A stretch of DNA of 64,000 nt from Lactarius indigo. Its lineage: Eukaryota > Basidiomycota > Agaricomycetes > Russulales > Russulaceae. The DNA lies in contig JAFKAC010000003.1 in NCBI GenBank assembly GCA_025766275.1, positions 2,542,001 through 2,606,000 of the forward strand, written 5' to 3'. The notes beneath the pieces were generated by a model, which had not been told where the DNA came from, did not search any database, and saw nothing but the letters and a program-made list of their open reading frames with translations. Below are positions 1 to 12,771 of this stretch, piece after piece. The position numbers were made by a program, and so were the translations under genes. Each line of letters begins with the position of its first letter. Position 1 is the first letter of the stretch.

Positions 1-331
1 GCCTTCTGGGCAACATCTACTCGAGATGGTCTCGTGGAACTGCGTTTACCTCGATGGTTACCGGAGTTCTCTTCCTTGTCCCGGTGCGTTATAACCGTTT
101 TTAAAGGCTCTCATGGCGTGCTGAGCTGGGGAAACTGTCTAGTCTGGTCTCGCCCAAGCTGGTGGTCTCACTGGAAACTACGACAGCTCCGTGCAACAGT
201 ACTATAGCAGCTTTACCCTAGGCCTGCGCATGATCCAAGTTGCGATTGGCGTAACGATTGGTCTCTTCGTCAGCCAAAGTCTCATATATGCGTTCAGTGC
301 CACGAGTAGCGCCGCGGAAATGGCCTTTTAA
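1..331 (+). CDS. C-terminus of ThrE/PRM10-like (DUF1212) membrane protein, partial
   Basis: Only the last two exons are in the window. Exon one (1-83) reads LLGNIYSRWSRGTAF followed by TSMVTGVLFLVP. A 59-nt GT-AG intron (84-142) follows, and exon two (143-331) continues SGLAQAGGLTGNYDSS and ends after MAF with TAA. The pattern LGNIYSR, then hydrophobic VTGVLFLVPSGLA, then a final hydrophobic stretch RMIQVAIGVTIGLFVS is typical of the C-terminal half of the threonine/serine exporter-like family, whose yeast member is Prm10. It would be a multi-pass membrane protein; the substrate in fungi is not known. The first two hundred or more residues lie outside the window. The gene converges on the helicase gene that ends at 533. 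Confidence 0.75.
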
Positions 332-532
332 TTGTGTTTGTGTCGTTTAACATATCTAGTCTAGGACGTCTACATATTATCGCGAATGTGGTACCCATAA
401 TACATACACCTATTAGTTAAGGTAATATGAACGTGTAATGCAAACAAAACCAAAACAGCGGTCTGCTCGACAGCGGACAGCAAAATACACTAAGGAGAAG
501 AAAGATGCGGATGAGGTATTATAAACGCCATA

Positions 533-3500
533 TTAGCGACTGAAGAGCTGTTTGAGCTCTTCCATGCGACGGTGCATCAAGTCCTGCTTGCTGAAGTTCT
601 GTCCTAAGGTCATGTTGGCTAACTCTGTCTTCTTTTTCTGTACCTCAAGCAAGCGAGCCTCGATCGAGTTCTCGATGATCAACTTGATCGTCGTTACAGG
701 CTTTGTTTGACCAAGGCGGTGCTGCGCCACGGTTTTATCAGTCCAGCCCAGCGCGTGGAGAAAAAACACATACTATACGATCCACCGCCTGATTCTCGAC
801 CGCAGGATTCCTAAGTGAGGACGATTGTGTCAGATAGTTAGGTTCTGGAGGGGTAGTATCTCCATTTACCAGTATGGATCCATGAGGTATACACGTTGCG
901 CGGCGGTAAGATTTAGACCGACGCCACCCGCCTTCAGGCTGACCAAGAGGACTTCGCAGCCGGGGTCGTTCTTCAATGCCTCCATGGCACGACTGCGATC
1001 CTCTCGTTTCATAGTGCCGTCTAAGCGTTCATAGCGAATACCAGCAGTGTCTAGAGCGTCTTCCACTCTGTCGAGCATCGTCGTCCACTGCGAACTATCA
1101 ACACATCATGAATATCTGAACTGTTAGCAGATGGAAAAGACGATCGTACAAAACCACGGTTTTGACAGCTCCGTCGTCGAGGATGTTCCCTTGGTCGTCG
1201 ACCATCTGCACTTCCAACGAAGTGGGATCATAATTAGCCGAATGCGGGTTAGCCTTCGAAAACTGTACAAGGTCGCTGAGTAACGCCTTGACTTTGGTGG
1301 ATGGACGGAAACCCCCCTCCGGCAGATTAGCACGGGATTTCTTCTCCCGCTTTCCCGATTTCTTCCTCGCTGGCGCCTCTGCGACCACCACGTTTACATC
1401 GAATTCTACAACATCCGTCGGCCGCAGTGTGTTTTGGCACACAGGACACGGCCTGACGACATCAGGTTCACAGTCGGGCCACGCCAGGTCCACCTTGCGC
1501 TTGAAGCAACACGTACAGAAGAGGTGCTGACATCGGGTCATCACGGGACGTGGCGCCTGCGGATTGGAGGGCGAATTCGGTCGCGTATTCACTCGTGAAG
1601 CCTTTGCCTTTCTGCTACGCTTTACGACCGAGCTTGATTCGACGTCGGCGCTGCTGCCGCAGCTAGATGGGATCTCGGGGGGACAGAGCTCGAGTCCACA
1701 CTCGGAGCACTGAGTAGTAGCAGCTTCGCGCAGTAGGGAAAATATAACAGCGGCACGCGCTGCAGTGATGCCCTCCACGGCGATTGCAGCAACAGTCTCC
1801 TCGTAGGATGCACCATGATGTGCGCCGCCAAAGAAGCCTTTATTCTTTACAAGCTCCAGATCGTCGCAAATCTGGCGAAGACGGAGAATCTTCTGCAGGA
1901 TGCCTACGTAGTTCTTCATGACCTCGTTCTTGTGGGATAGCTCGTGAAATTCGGCCTTCGACTCGTTGAAGAAGCGATCATAGACTTCTTGCTCCTGAGC
2001 GTCAAACTTCAGGTACCGGAGTTCGTCGCGTCGCGGAGGAAGAGTCAAGATGCGCTGACCATTCGGCGTCTTGCTCTCTTTCGTGCGCCGTAAGGTGATG
2101 CTCCTCATGACGGTCTGTAATCGGGCAACGCCGAGAGGCTGGCCGTATTTCACAGGGGTTCCCACGAACTCCGTCCACGTAGCTTTCTCGTCGAGGGGAG
2201 ATAGCTTTAAGAACTTGATTAGGGCAAAGACGTCATCTAGCTTGTTTTGTACGGGAGTTCCGGTCAAGCATAATCGCCGATCCGCCATGAGATCACATGA
2301 CGCACGACACGCGACGGTGTTAAGTTCTTTGATGGAGCTACGCCGACAAGTCAAGGTGGGATAGTCGGCCGAAAGGTCATTGCTACTCACTGTGCCTCGT
2401 CCAAGACTACTCTGAACCAGTGTACGCTCTGAAGAGGGCTAGTGGCTTCTGTCCCATTGCCACCCAGTCGTTTGCGTTTTCCAAGCTTTGAAGTCTTGGA
2501 GGGCTTGCTATTCGTCTCATTGCCCGAGTCGGTAGCGGCATCTTCTCCGTCTTCAAGACTGCGCGTTTGCTTTGAAAACTCCGAGGCGAGTGTGGAATAC
2601 GTAGTGATAACTACGTCAAAGTCAGCAAGGAAAGTAGGGTCAGGACGGCGCGCATTTCCGTGGTATACATAGACACGGAGAATTGTGCCTCCCTTCTTCT
2701 GCAAGACCGTATTTCCGTCATCTGAGGCGAGCCCCTCCGTATCTGCATTGTTGGTGAACATAGCCGGAAGGGTAATCTGGGTACCCCCCACATCCGTGCC
2801 AATGCAGCTTCCTGACCCCCCCGAGACGCGTACGGGCCCATTCCAGTGCTCTCGGAGCTGCTCTTCCCAATTCGAAACCGTGGAAAGAGGACAGACAACC
2901 AGAGTGGCGCGACTCTTGCATTTGATACGACAGGCTCTGGCGTATTGCTCCTCAGCTAGATCCTGTGCTTTCGCTTCCTTCCCCTTTGGTTTGGAAGTTG
3001 TTATGGATAGCGTAGAAGTAGAGGGGGGCGGCATCCCCCATACACGGCCAGCAAAATGCTCTGCACTGAGCCCGGATTCGCAGTGAGTCGAGTTGGGAGG
3101 TTTTGGAGGAACTAGGGGCGCCGCCTCAAAAGCTTGCGCGGACGAAAGCGTAGCGGCAATAAGAGAGACAGTGGTGATCGTCTTGCCTAGGCCCATCTTC
3201 AAACGGGTGCGAACATTGTCAACGTCAATGGGCTAGATCCCACTCAAGTGACGCCACACTCACATCGTCAGCCAAAACGGCGCCTTTCGACTCACAGGGC
3301 GCTTCGAAGAGTTCGGTCTGGGTCACGAGGTGACACCACGACTTCTGGCCCGTGATAGGGTTGGGTACATACTGCCACAAGGTAGAGCGTAGGTCACCCC
3401 TATCAATTTCCTGCTCTCTTTCAAGGAGGAAAGTCAAGGCTTTCTTCTGATGTGGATAGAGAAGCGTTCCGATTTCGGGGGCTGTGTAGGCGCGTGACAA

Positions 3501-4438
3501 TCGAAGAGAGGATAGACAATATGGTGCAAAGACGCACGAGGTTCAGTCTCTTCAAGCTCTTCGCCCCCACGCAAGTTCTTGAAGAGCTCGTCCACCTGAG
3601 CACGCTGTACCTCGACAGTCTTCCCGGATACAGGAGTAGGCAGTCGAACGGAGTTGCCGCCTGGACCACCGTAGTCGGTGCGCATAAGGGCGCGTGCGTG
3701 ACCTCCCGGTGGCGGGTTGTGAGGGTTATGATAAAGAACATTAGTGGGGCCTAATACAGGGTGCTCCAAAAGGAGGCCAGACTGGCGGAGAAAGTTTCCG
3801 ACGACTAGGATGTTACCCTTTGGGGTATATACAAGGACCTCAAGTGGGAGAACAGGGAGCTGTGCAAATCACGTTCACATGAGACGAACGGTTGAGCAGG
3901 GCGAAACACGCACGTGCCGGCTCCCTTTGCGAATTCTGGAGTCCACACGTATGAGACCCTTTCCTAGCATGGGCCCCAATATCGACGCGACCTTTTGCTC
4001 GACAATAGCAAAGTCCTCGCCAGGATGGATCTCTCCATGAGGCCCCCTCCTGTTCGGAGTCTTGATGTGAACCGTGTCCTCACTTCCTGGATGATGCGGC
4101 GTGCGCTCGTACTGTAACCGGACAGGTCCCCAGACAGGGTCTGAACTCGATGGTTCAGAGATCGAAATCTCGAGATACGTTGATGGATATAAAATTAAGG
4201 CCGTCACATCCAGGCGACCAATGCAAACAGGGGTTCTGAGTGAGGCGCTTTCGAAGGTAATAGGTTGCGCAGAGGGTGAAAATTGCGGTGGCTGAGGCAA
4301 AGCAGGGGGTGGTAGTGGTGGTAGTCTCGGAGCGGGAGAAGGGGATGGCGAAGTGGTCAAGTCGATCACAGCGTGAGCCGACTGTCCCGGTGGAGGCGAA
4401 AGGTTGGATGTGAAAGAGGCACTTGGCACACTGACCAT
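533..4438 (-). CDS. SNF2-family ATPase with RING finger, Rad5/HLTF (SMARCA3) group
   Basis: Eight exons; introns at 3860-3913, 3482-3537, 3197-3263, 2338-2390, 1095-1149, 811-869 and 722-773. The spliced frame is 1,169 residues. After a proline-rich start come the helicase motifs in order: LADDMGLGKT (motif I, split exactly by an intron), VVLDEAH (motif II, also split), CLTGTPVQNKLDD (III). A RING finger follows (CSEC, then CQHLFCTCC, then CPVC) with a long low-complexity insert after its first Cys pair. Then come VVFSQWTTMLDRVE, LVSLKAGGVGLNL (V) and the HRLGQTK motif (VI). A RING placed between the two helicase lobes is the mark of the Rad5/Rad16/HLTF/SHPRH group, which remodels stalled forks and ubiquitinates PCNA. 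The segment before the ATPase (from about residue 70) sits where HIRAN occurs in Rad5, but I cannot confirm HIRAN. Ends with a hydrophilic tail MEELKQLFSR. Confidence 0.88.
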
Positions 4439-4794
4439 TGATGAACGATGAGATTTGGTAAAATTGGGGATGATGGTAGATATCTGAGCGCAAGGATGCG
4501 GTCGGTTCGCTGGAGCTCAGGCGATTATGTATTATGGAAGAAGACACGGCGGTAGAAAGAAAGGGGACGGAGAGGGAGGCGAAGGTTAAGGACAAGGTGA
4601 AAGCGGAAGAGGTGCAGCCTCGGGGAGGAAATGCAGTGTGCTTAGTCAACTAGTGAGATTTCAGCAACACGACTGGTAGCTACGGTACATCGCCAATCTA
4701 TAGTCTCATTTCCTTCATCTCTCAACGCACATTGTCCTGGTATTCCTTGCCCCTTTGTCAGTGTTCTCGACGCTACGAACGCACAAAGAGAACT

Positions 4795-5884
4795 TTACGT
4801 ACACCGGTATGGTCCTGACGCCGCAGTAGCCCAGCCCATGGCTTGGAACGCTTGTTGTGCCGCATCGTCTTTCGCTTTTTGCTTGCTTTTCCCAACACCC
4901 TCACCCTTCATCACTCCATTAACTAGGGGGGAAGTGCTCAGCAATCCGACTCTCGGCTGCACTTAGTCGGTCGTATTCACCAAGGCAATGCACCACCCAA
5001 GTCAGAGAGTGGCCCGGCCCAGACTGACTAGCATTCCATTCGACCCTTAATCCACGTTGCATAGCCAATTCATTGAACAACGACAAAACCGACGGCTTCG
5101 GCACTCCCTGAGCAGGAGGGCTATGGGGCAGAGGAGGCGCGCCATATGCAGGTGGAGGTGGATTGGCAGTGGCCCCGGGGAAGGGCCCAGACTGCGTTGG
5201 ACTGAAGTCGGGAATGAGCAGTGGGCCGATCCAAGCTTTGATATCTCGGTAGCCCTTTTCTATGTACAAGGCACCAACGTAGGCGTGGAACAGATGTTGG
5301 GTCTCCTGTGTATCGATGTATCAGCTACTGTCGATCGTCGATCGTGAGCCTGGGTTGTACCGAGGGTTCTTTCAACTCTTCGCGGAGGTTCATGGGGCAG
5401 GCAACCCTTTCCCGTATCCCATAATTGGTCACCCACTGGTCATAAGCTTCGTTTGTCAATGTCTGCCCCAGCTCTTCCTGCGGGCATTCCATATCAACGT
5501 GAGTCCCGCCATGGTGGGGGAGGGATCTGGGCCGACGCCCACGCGTACCTGTAGACTCCTTGCGTCCAGCATTGGTCTTTTTTCGAAAAGTATTTCTGCG
5601 ATCACCATGCGCAGCGCTTGCTCCCCGAGGAAAGCAAGTCGTTCGCCATCTCCAAAATTATCATTTGGTACCGACGGTTTGAGCGACCGATGGACGAATA
5701 CCGCAAGCGCAGCGTCGCCCTGGATGGAAGGAAGGGGAGGTAGTGTCATCTTTGTCCCAGCTTTCAGTTCCTTGTGGGGTTTCTTGGAGATATGGCCAGA
5801 GGCACCCAGCGGGTCACTAGCTGGCCTCTTGGAAGACTGAGGAAGACTTTGAGAAGCATTCGACTGTATCGATAAAGGTGGCAT
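4795..5884 (-). CDS. Ribonuclease III (RNase III domain plus dsRNA-binding domain)
   Basis: Four exons; introns at 5478-5548, 5306-5360 and 4923-4980; 301 residues. The RNase III domain starts near residue 65 (FVHRSLKPSVPN) and contains ERLAFLGEQALRMVIAEILF, the signature helix. Acidic residues further on are in HAYVGALYIEKGY, with the metal-binding Glu. A proline-rich linker leads to a C-terminal dsRNA-binding motif ending GEGVGKSKQKAKDDAAQQAF. This arrangement fits a small fungal RNase III (Rnt1-like, or mitochondrial ribosomal mL44/mL57-like), not Dicer. The signature has FLG where catalytic enzymes have the acidic FLGD, so activity is uncertain and a structural ribosomal role is possible. 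I chose the Met at 5884; an in-frame Met at 6037 would add 51 residues. The 3' end could continue through a further intron, because GTACGTAA at the stop also reads as a donor. Confidence 0.8.
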
Positions 5885-6244
5885 CGATGTTTGGGTCACA
5901 CGGCCTCGTGTCGGGTCTTCTATCAGCTTAACGCGGGTTCTGTGGCGTCCGCAGCAAGGCGCATCAGAATGCTTACCGCCCACACAGAAGTTATTGAGGG
6001 GAGTGTAGAGCGTTAGGTTGTCTCTCGCTAACAACATGCATGGAGCGCAAAACGGAGCTCGCGGAGAGCGAAAAAGAAAAATATTATTAGAAAAATAGGA
6101 ACGGTATCGGGGTATAGATTCTCTAGTGCGATAACTATGAATTTCAAGATATTATACGGTGTGTTATTTTACTGCAACTCTGGTATTGTCATAGCGCACT
6201 TCGTGGAGAAAACCGCGCAACTGTTGGATACACTGCAGCGCCAT

Positions 6245-9200
6245 TCATCTACGAATACCTGTACTCGGCATCTGTCCAACTGCGCGCTTCCTGTACTTCT
6301 GAAGAACACCAAGGAGCGCGGCAATAGTCGCAGTTTGGCCCGGTTGAGACTCCAATCGCGAGATGGCAGATTGTATGCTACCACACGAATCAGTGAGACA
6401 AGACACCAAACTGATCGACTATGGACACTACCTCTCTGGCCCTGCCGCAGTTACGGGGCAATCTTTGACAAGGTGATGCGGCCCTCCACAAATAGGACAA
6501 TCCGGGTCGTTGTTCGTCCTGTGCCTCTTCTTCGCGCTACCTTGGGCCTGGGCATCGGATGGACGTTTCTGCGAAGTCGACCTCTGTGGCATTGCTCCTG
6601 GCGCCCCTCCTCCCTTAGCCAAATTAGCAGAAGACGATGAACCGGTGTTGGGAATTCCTTTCTGGAGTGAACTATTCTTGGGATGTGACGAGGGCAATTG
6701 CGTCGGCGCCCTCTGTTGAACTCGAATATCGGGATTGTTTCTAGAAGGGACTGACGCCCCGCGTCTAACATTCTCCACGAGTCGCAGAGGTTGATTATAG
6801 ATAAGGTGGAGCTGCCCTCGCTTCTCCAATGTATGGTCAATGATTGCAATGGCATCCCGCTGGTCGGAGTAACAGTGTCAGAGGCTAGACTGGCACGGTT
6901 CAATCGATTGGACGCACTCGCTCCTCAAACGGCTCGCCGGTCTCATTGAACAGCATCCGGCGGTAATGCACAAGATTCTCCGAGTGTTCTGTCATCCCAC
7001 ACGTGCCTTGATGGGCGTTCCCGCACATGGAACAAACGGCTGTCTTTTGTCGACGAGCAGCCGCGCCGTGGCCGTCGGGCCGAGCAGGGTTTGGGATCGA
7101 TTGGCTAAGAGAAGCGGAGGCGGGTGGGGGTCGTCCGTTTCCAGACGAGCCAGTTAACTTCTTTGGAGCTCCCATAACGGGAAGATTGTTCAGTCCAGCG
7201 ATGTCATGTGTAATATCCTCTTGAAACGGCTCGTCACTGGAGTTCTCGGACTGGCTCAGGTTGGCATTAACATAAACGTCAGACTCGGACGCCGTGGACC
7301 GCGATTTCTTTCGCTTCGTTCCTCGGAGTTTGTTTTTGTCTGGGGAGTCTAAGAAGTCGAACATTTGCTAGTCAAAGGTGAGTGTCCTAGAATTCACCGC
7401 GAAGGGAGTGATCGACGATACCTGATTTCCAGCGGCAATCGCGGCCTTTCGACGGACACCGCGTCCAGTACGCTCGGTTGCTTTCATCTGGGCCTTTTCC
7501 TTCGCAATGAGTTCCAAGGTGTGGGCCCAAGAGTCAGCCTCCGGTGGTTCGTGAACCCGGTCGTCCACTTCCACCAACCCATCATTCTCGGCGGTCCATA
7601 CTTTGGCGAATGAGAAAGCATGACCTGTGTCTTCGCCCGCCTCTTTAGGTTGTTCACCTTCTGTCTCGGTCTTCTCGATTAACTTGTCGAGGTCCTGGTC
7701 AGAATCTGGGGGATAGGAAATGAACAATTGAGGTAACGGCTGGATATACTGGGCGCACAAGTAATGTTGCGCGCATCTGCCGTTTCATCGAACAGCGCCT
7801 GAGCACCATACGTCAAGATGGATCGGACATCACTACCGCCTTCTTCGTCGTCCATCTTCTGGACGATCACATGATCCAAAACCAACTTCTTCTTCCCAGT
7901 TTGGACAATGCGCTCTATCAGCTATGTCAGCGTATCGAACATATTACAGGGTCATCTATGTGCACACCTTCGGCAGTATCCTTGGCCATCAGCTTGAACA
8001 CTAAACAAGGCTTCGTTTGGCCATAGCGATGAGCACGGGCGATTGCCTGAATACGAATCAGAATGCGACAATTGGATGGAGGGCGGTGAAGCATACTTGA
8101 AGGTCCTAGAAGTGGCAAGGAGTCAATACGGAGAAGTAATGGAGAGTGTACCACAAGAACGTACTTGGTGAGGATTGAAGTCGGGGTCGAAGATAATTAC
8201 AGTGTCCGCGCTCCATAAATTAATACCAACGCCACCGGCTCGCGTAGAGAGTATGTAAATGAAAACGTCAGATCCAGGACGGTTGAACTCATCCATCCCC
8301 TTCTGTCGCTCGGATTGCTTCGTGTTGCCATCCTAGCCCGAAGTAAGAGAAGGTCGAGTGACCAAAGACTTGTCTCGCTCACTAGACGCAAATGCTTGAA
8401 TCCCTCTCCGTCAAGAAAGTCTTCTATAAGATCCAGTGCAATAACGAACTAGGCAGGTGGATCAGCATAGAGAGAAGAACCCGTGAGGGGGGATATGAAC
8501 TTGGCTAAAAAGTAAGACACGGTGGCCTCTAGCCTTGAGTTTGGGTAGTAGTCCTTGTAGGAAACGCAATTTCGCGCTACCAGCTACGAGCCTAGAATGG
8601 GCTTCTTGCGGGCTCAAACCTTTCGGCTCAATGTCATGAGATACAAGGTAAGGGTGCTGTATGCACCTAAGGAGATCATAAGGGGAAGTAATTCGGATAG
8701 CGAAATACGTACTTCCGAAGGTCCATGAGGATATTGTTCATGCTACCCGTTCTCAGCTTTTTCGTAGAGTTCCGGGGGTCGTCAGAGGTTAATGTTAGTG
8801 ACTTGAGTATCTCAACATTTTTACCTGCATAATCGGCACATCAGCAGATGGCCTGAAATATCGACATTCGCACAGAAATTTTACACACCGAGCACGGATC
8901 TATAGATCTCCTTCTGTAATGGAGTCAAGGATACAGGTATGATGACTTCGTTCTACATATTGTCGGTCAGCTGTGCTCTCGTACCTATGACGGTAACGAA
9001 CCTTAGGTGGTAATTGCAAAACTTGACCCTTAAGGCGACGAAGGAAGTAAGGGCGTAGTCTATTGTGTAGCTCCTTCACGAGATCTTCGGTCAATTCCTC
9101 ATGTTCCTTCTCGAGTCGCTCAAGGTCCCCCCACTCGTTCGGATCAAGGAAGTTCATGAGATTGAATAGCTCCCGAATGTTATTATTTAATGGGGTCTAG

Positions 9201-12200
9201 GGATATAAGGTGAGAGAAACATTGTCAAGACAGAGAACTTACGCCAGTCATGATGATCCGATGGGATACTCTGAGTTCGTTTAGCTTTTTAAACAAGACA
9301 CCGTGGTCATTTTTGACTAACGGGACTATCAAACGTCGCTCAGCGTCCGATAATAAATGACTTACGCCGCTGTCCTTCGTCGACGACTAATGCCTCCCAT
9401 CGGGGGACGCTCTTAATCACCAGATTGAAGTCCTTGGACGTGATAGTATCATATGTAGTGACAATGACGTGGAACTTTGCTCCAGTAGTCCCTTGTATCT
9501 TGGCCGAATGTGTTAACTCGTACCGTTTGATCACGTCACGAGACTTGGCTTCGCCATAGAAAGGGACGACACGGACGCCAGGTGCCCAACTTGCAAACTC
9601 CCGTGCCCAGTTGGTGATTGTCGAATTGGGAACTACAACCAGAATGGGGCAAGCATCGAACGACTTAATAATGCTGCCAATGAAAGCAACAATTTGGACT
9701 GTTTTCCCCTACGAAGGAGGTTAATATCAGGTGAATAGAGAGGGTTAGGTCAGGCACATACGAGTCCCATTTCATCCGCAAGGATAGAGGGCTGGTGATT
9801 CCACCAGTTGTCGCAGAGCCAATTAAACCCATCAACCTACAGAGGTAACGCCGTTTAGAACTACGGAACGGACGTTGAAAGAAACCCTCTTCACTTGGAA
9901 CGGCATAAGTTTGAGATGGTTTTGTTGGCCAAGATTGAGTTGTCCGCCTTCTTTCAAGGCATGGCGTTGCCGGTACTCATTCTTGGGACGGTTCTCGAAA
10001 GCCTCGATCTGCTTCTTGCTGCGTAGCTTAATATGCACCTTCCGGGACTCCAGAAAGCGCTCAAACGCTACTTTGAATGCTGAGTGACCTGGTTCACCCG
10101 GGCGAGGCGGAGAATCCCAGGTAGCTACACACGTTGATAAGACGCTGAAACGCAGTTGCAAACACCAGGGCTTACCTTCGTCATATCCGAGGTCGTCCCA
10201 CTTAATGAAGGCCCAGATGACACGATCGATGTCTTCGGCAGACAAGTCGTCCTCTTTCTCAGCCTCCCACTCGTCCAGTGTTCTCGTGTTCCGCGTGGAC
10301 GGCTCCTCCCCGAATTCAAAGACTTCGTTCCATTCTTTTTCGGCGTCAGGGTCAAGGGGGTGATCAGCGTCCACAGATGACGTTTTGACTTTCTTCTTGA
10401 TCGTCTTTGACCTTCGCTTGCCTGGAGACCACATCAAGACATCCAGGACGCGATCTATTGTCTTCCAAGCCGGAGGTATACGTCGCTCAGCGTCAGAAAT
10501 GGCCGATAGCGTGGCATCTTCCGAGCGAGTCATCGGTGAAGAATCATCCGATTCCTTACTCGATCCACCGATACCCCCCTCTGAGACCGCATTGGCGACT
10601 TGGTCTTCCCGAACAGCACGGTCTAGAAGATTAACTCGTGGCCCGTGCGTCAGATAACTGCGCAAGAGTGCAGCATGGACGGAAGCCAGCCAGCCGTGAG
10701 GAACCCATTGTACCCGACGGTAGCTGCGATCTTGCCATTTGACGAGGTATTCGCGGGGTAGGTGCATTTTAGGACCAATTGATTCTCCGGGTGGTAATTT
10801 TGGTTGTATTGCGTTGGGGGGATACGGCCTCCAGGCAAGGATCTTTTCCGCGCGGTACACAAAGGATATACAGTCAGAACATGACCAGTCTTGATCGCGT
10901 TGATAATATTCAGCAATGGCCTCAGTATCTACCTCCGCATTGTCGTTCATTTCTCCATTAGGAAGCGGGAGATGAGCGTAGTGGGCAAGCCGCTTGCAAA
11001 GCCTGCAGCGGAAAAGAAGTTCTTTGGAAGGTATCACGGGTTGACCCCCGGTTGCAGTATTCTGCCCAGAAAAAGAGTCCGTTCCCTCGAGTACCGCAGG
11101 ACCAGGGAGGGATGGACGTTCATCGGCCTTCCGAGTGTCAAGTAATTCCGGTTCGAGAGCGACATTCTTGCAGCCCATGCAAATACCACCTTTCATACAC
11201 ATGGAACAAATAAATTCCGTGGTCTGGTGAGATTCGAGTCCAGGCCGCTTCGGAGGAAGCTGGATCGGGAGATCGTGACCTTTGCTCGTGCTGTCGTTTG
11301 GTGTGGTGTACCCAGCATCCGCGGTATCTTTCCCACGCGCCGCCTCCAATGCCATATGGTCCCGAGCCTGTACGGCTTTGAGTATTTCATCACGCTGGGT
11401 GCTGGCCAGGCAGCGCCAATGCGCGGCTAAGGGACATTTTAGACTGTGGCAATTAGCAACTGTTACCAGAGCATGATGGTATAGACTTACCATCGGACCC
11501 ATCCGCCCAGAGCAGCTAATTTGTCCTCGCTATCACTGTCTTCTTCGAACTCATCTCTTGGCTTTCGTTTAACCTTGTTCTTCATCGCCTTTTTCTGCTG
11601 CTGCTGCAATAGGAGGTGCGTGGGCTCGCGCTGACATCTTTCGCACGTGTACCTGTGGCCGGACAGAGGACCGTTCTCGAGCTCATCATACCCTAGATCA
11701 GCGATACTACGGATGTGCCCATAAGCAGCACGGGATGCCTTGCCGCGCTTTGGGATGTTGGGCTTGCTCTTCGACCGGAAACTACGATTCAGAGAAAAAG
11801 ACTTGTCAGAGCCCGTCTCCGATTCACCGCTCTCTGAATCATGGCCTGTATCACGGGTCCCGAGCGATTTGCGGATGCGGCTAGACCTCCGAGCAGGGCC
11901 GACGCCAGAGGCGCTAGTCATCGAGCTTTCGCTCTCACTGACGGGGCGCTTACGCAAACGAGTCTTTTTGGGACTGAAAGGTAGGTCGGCGCGTCTCGAG
12001 CTGCCTTTGATGGTGGGACGTCTTGCACTTCTTCTCAGTACGCGAACTGAGGATGCCACGCTCCGAACGTCATCGTCGTCATGAGAGTTGTCTCCCTCTG
12101 CGATGTCATGCTCCCATTCTTCGTCTGAGTGCGATTCGACAGAAGGGTGTCGTTTAGAAAGACCGCTCTTCTTACTACTCCTATTCAAAGGAATTCTGAT

Positions 12201-12771
12201 TAAGATTTTGGGACGAGAGTCGGGATGAACATTTGAGGCGGAAGGGTCAAAAGGTGGGATTAAGCCAGCCTTCTTCCTGTACTCTGAACAACATCCAAAG
12301 AAGAGGTCTTTATAGCATACATGAGAATGAAGATAATCCACGTACCGTATTCAGAGACAGAATGTGGGAACGCCTCCAAGAAAGAACGTGCCCTGAACTA
12401 TGTAAACGATATTTTTTTTGTGGGAGAGAGGGGGTTCATTAATAGGCAAGCTCGAGAGTAATCAGCAGCATACTCACCCTGTAAATGATACCGTCGGCAT
12501 TCTCTACATAATACCAACGGGTGGCGTTATCGCGATATGAGCCAACAATGGCACGATCCGACAGCGGGAGGCTGTAATCAAAGTTTTCCGGGAGGTCTCG
12601 ATTTGAAACAGCCTCATAAGTGACGCGCTCTGTAGGGGGTAAAGAAGGTGGTTCAATGTAGACAACGGCTTTGTGATCAACGGGAGTTTTAGGAACGTCG
12701 TCAGACGACAAGGAAAGTATAGAGAGTGTGCTCTCTGCCGTGAGAGAGCGCGATGGAGTATTTTCTACCAT
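6245..12771 (-). CDS. mit1: Chromatin remodeler, Mit1/CHD-Mi-2-like (chromodomain, PHD-type zinc fingers, SNF2 ATPase)
   Basis: Twenty-one exons with 20 introns of 46-80 nt, rebuilt from splice sites; the spliced frame is exactly 1,812 residues. Order: acidic and basic N-terminus; Cys/His-rich PHD-like region ([43 protein letters not shown]); chromodomain-like [20 protein letters not shown]; then the ATPase with [58 protein letters not shown] and [11 protein letters not shown]-terminal cluster ends with a CCHC-type [14 protein letters not shown] and the helix [12 protein letters not shown]. This fits fungal Mit1, the remodeler of the SHREC silencing complex in S. pombe, or Mi-2 more broadly. 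Intron positions: 6378-6431, 6860-6917, 7368-7421, 7706-7758, 7915-7967, 8047-8096, 8106-8164, 8333-8382, 8449-8500, 8667-8712, 8825-8888, 8953-9001, 9197-9242, 9317-9365, 9709-9761, 9837-9894, 10125-10175, 11444-11490, 12284-12345, 12398-12477. Confidence 0.88.
8097..8105 (-). other. 9-nt microexon of the Mit1-like gene
   Basis: The conserved block [24 protein letters not shown] is only restored if nine bases coding Asp-Leu-Gln (8097-8105) form an exon of their own. It is flanked by GTACGT...CTAG (8106-8164) and GTATGC...TCAG (8047-8096). Skipping it keeps frame but removes three of the most conserved residues before motif VI. Confidence 0.85.

Noticed and set aside
4155..4649. Long minus-strand frame starting MTKHTAFPPRG upstream of and overlapping the helicase start
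   Set aside because: It overlaps exon one of the helicase in another frame, is Ser/Thr-rich without motifs, and its continuation has no helicase features.
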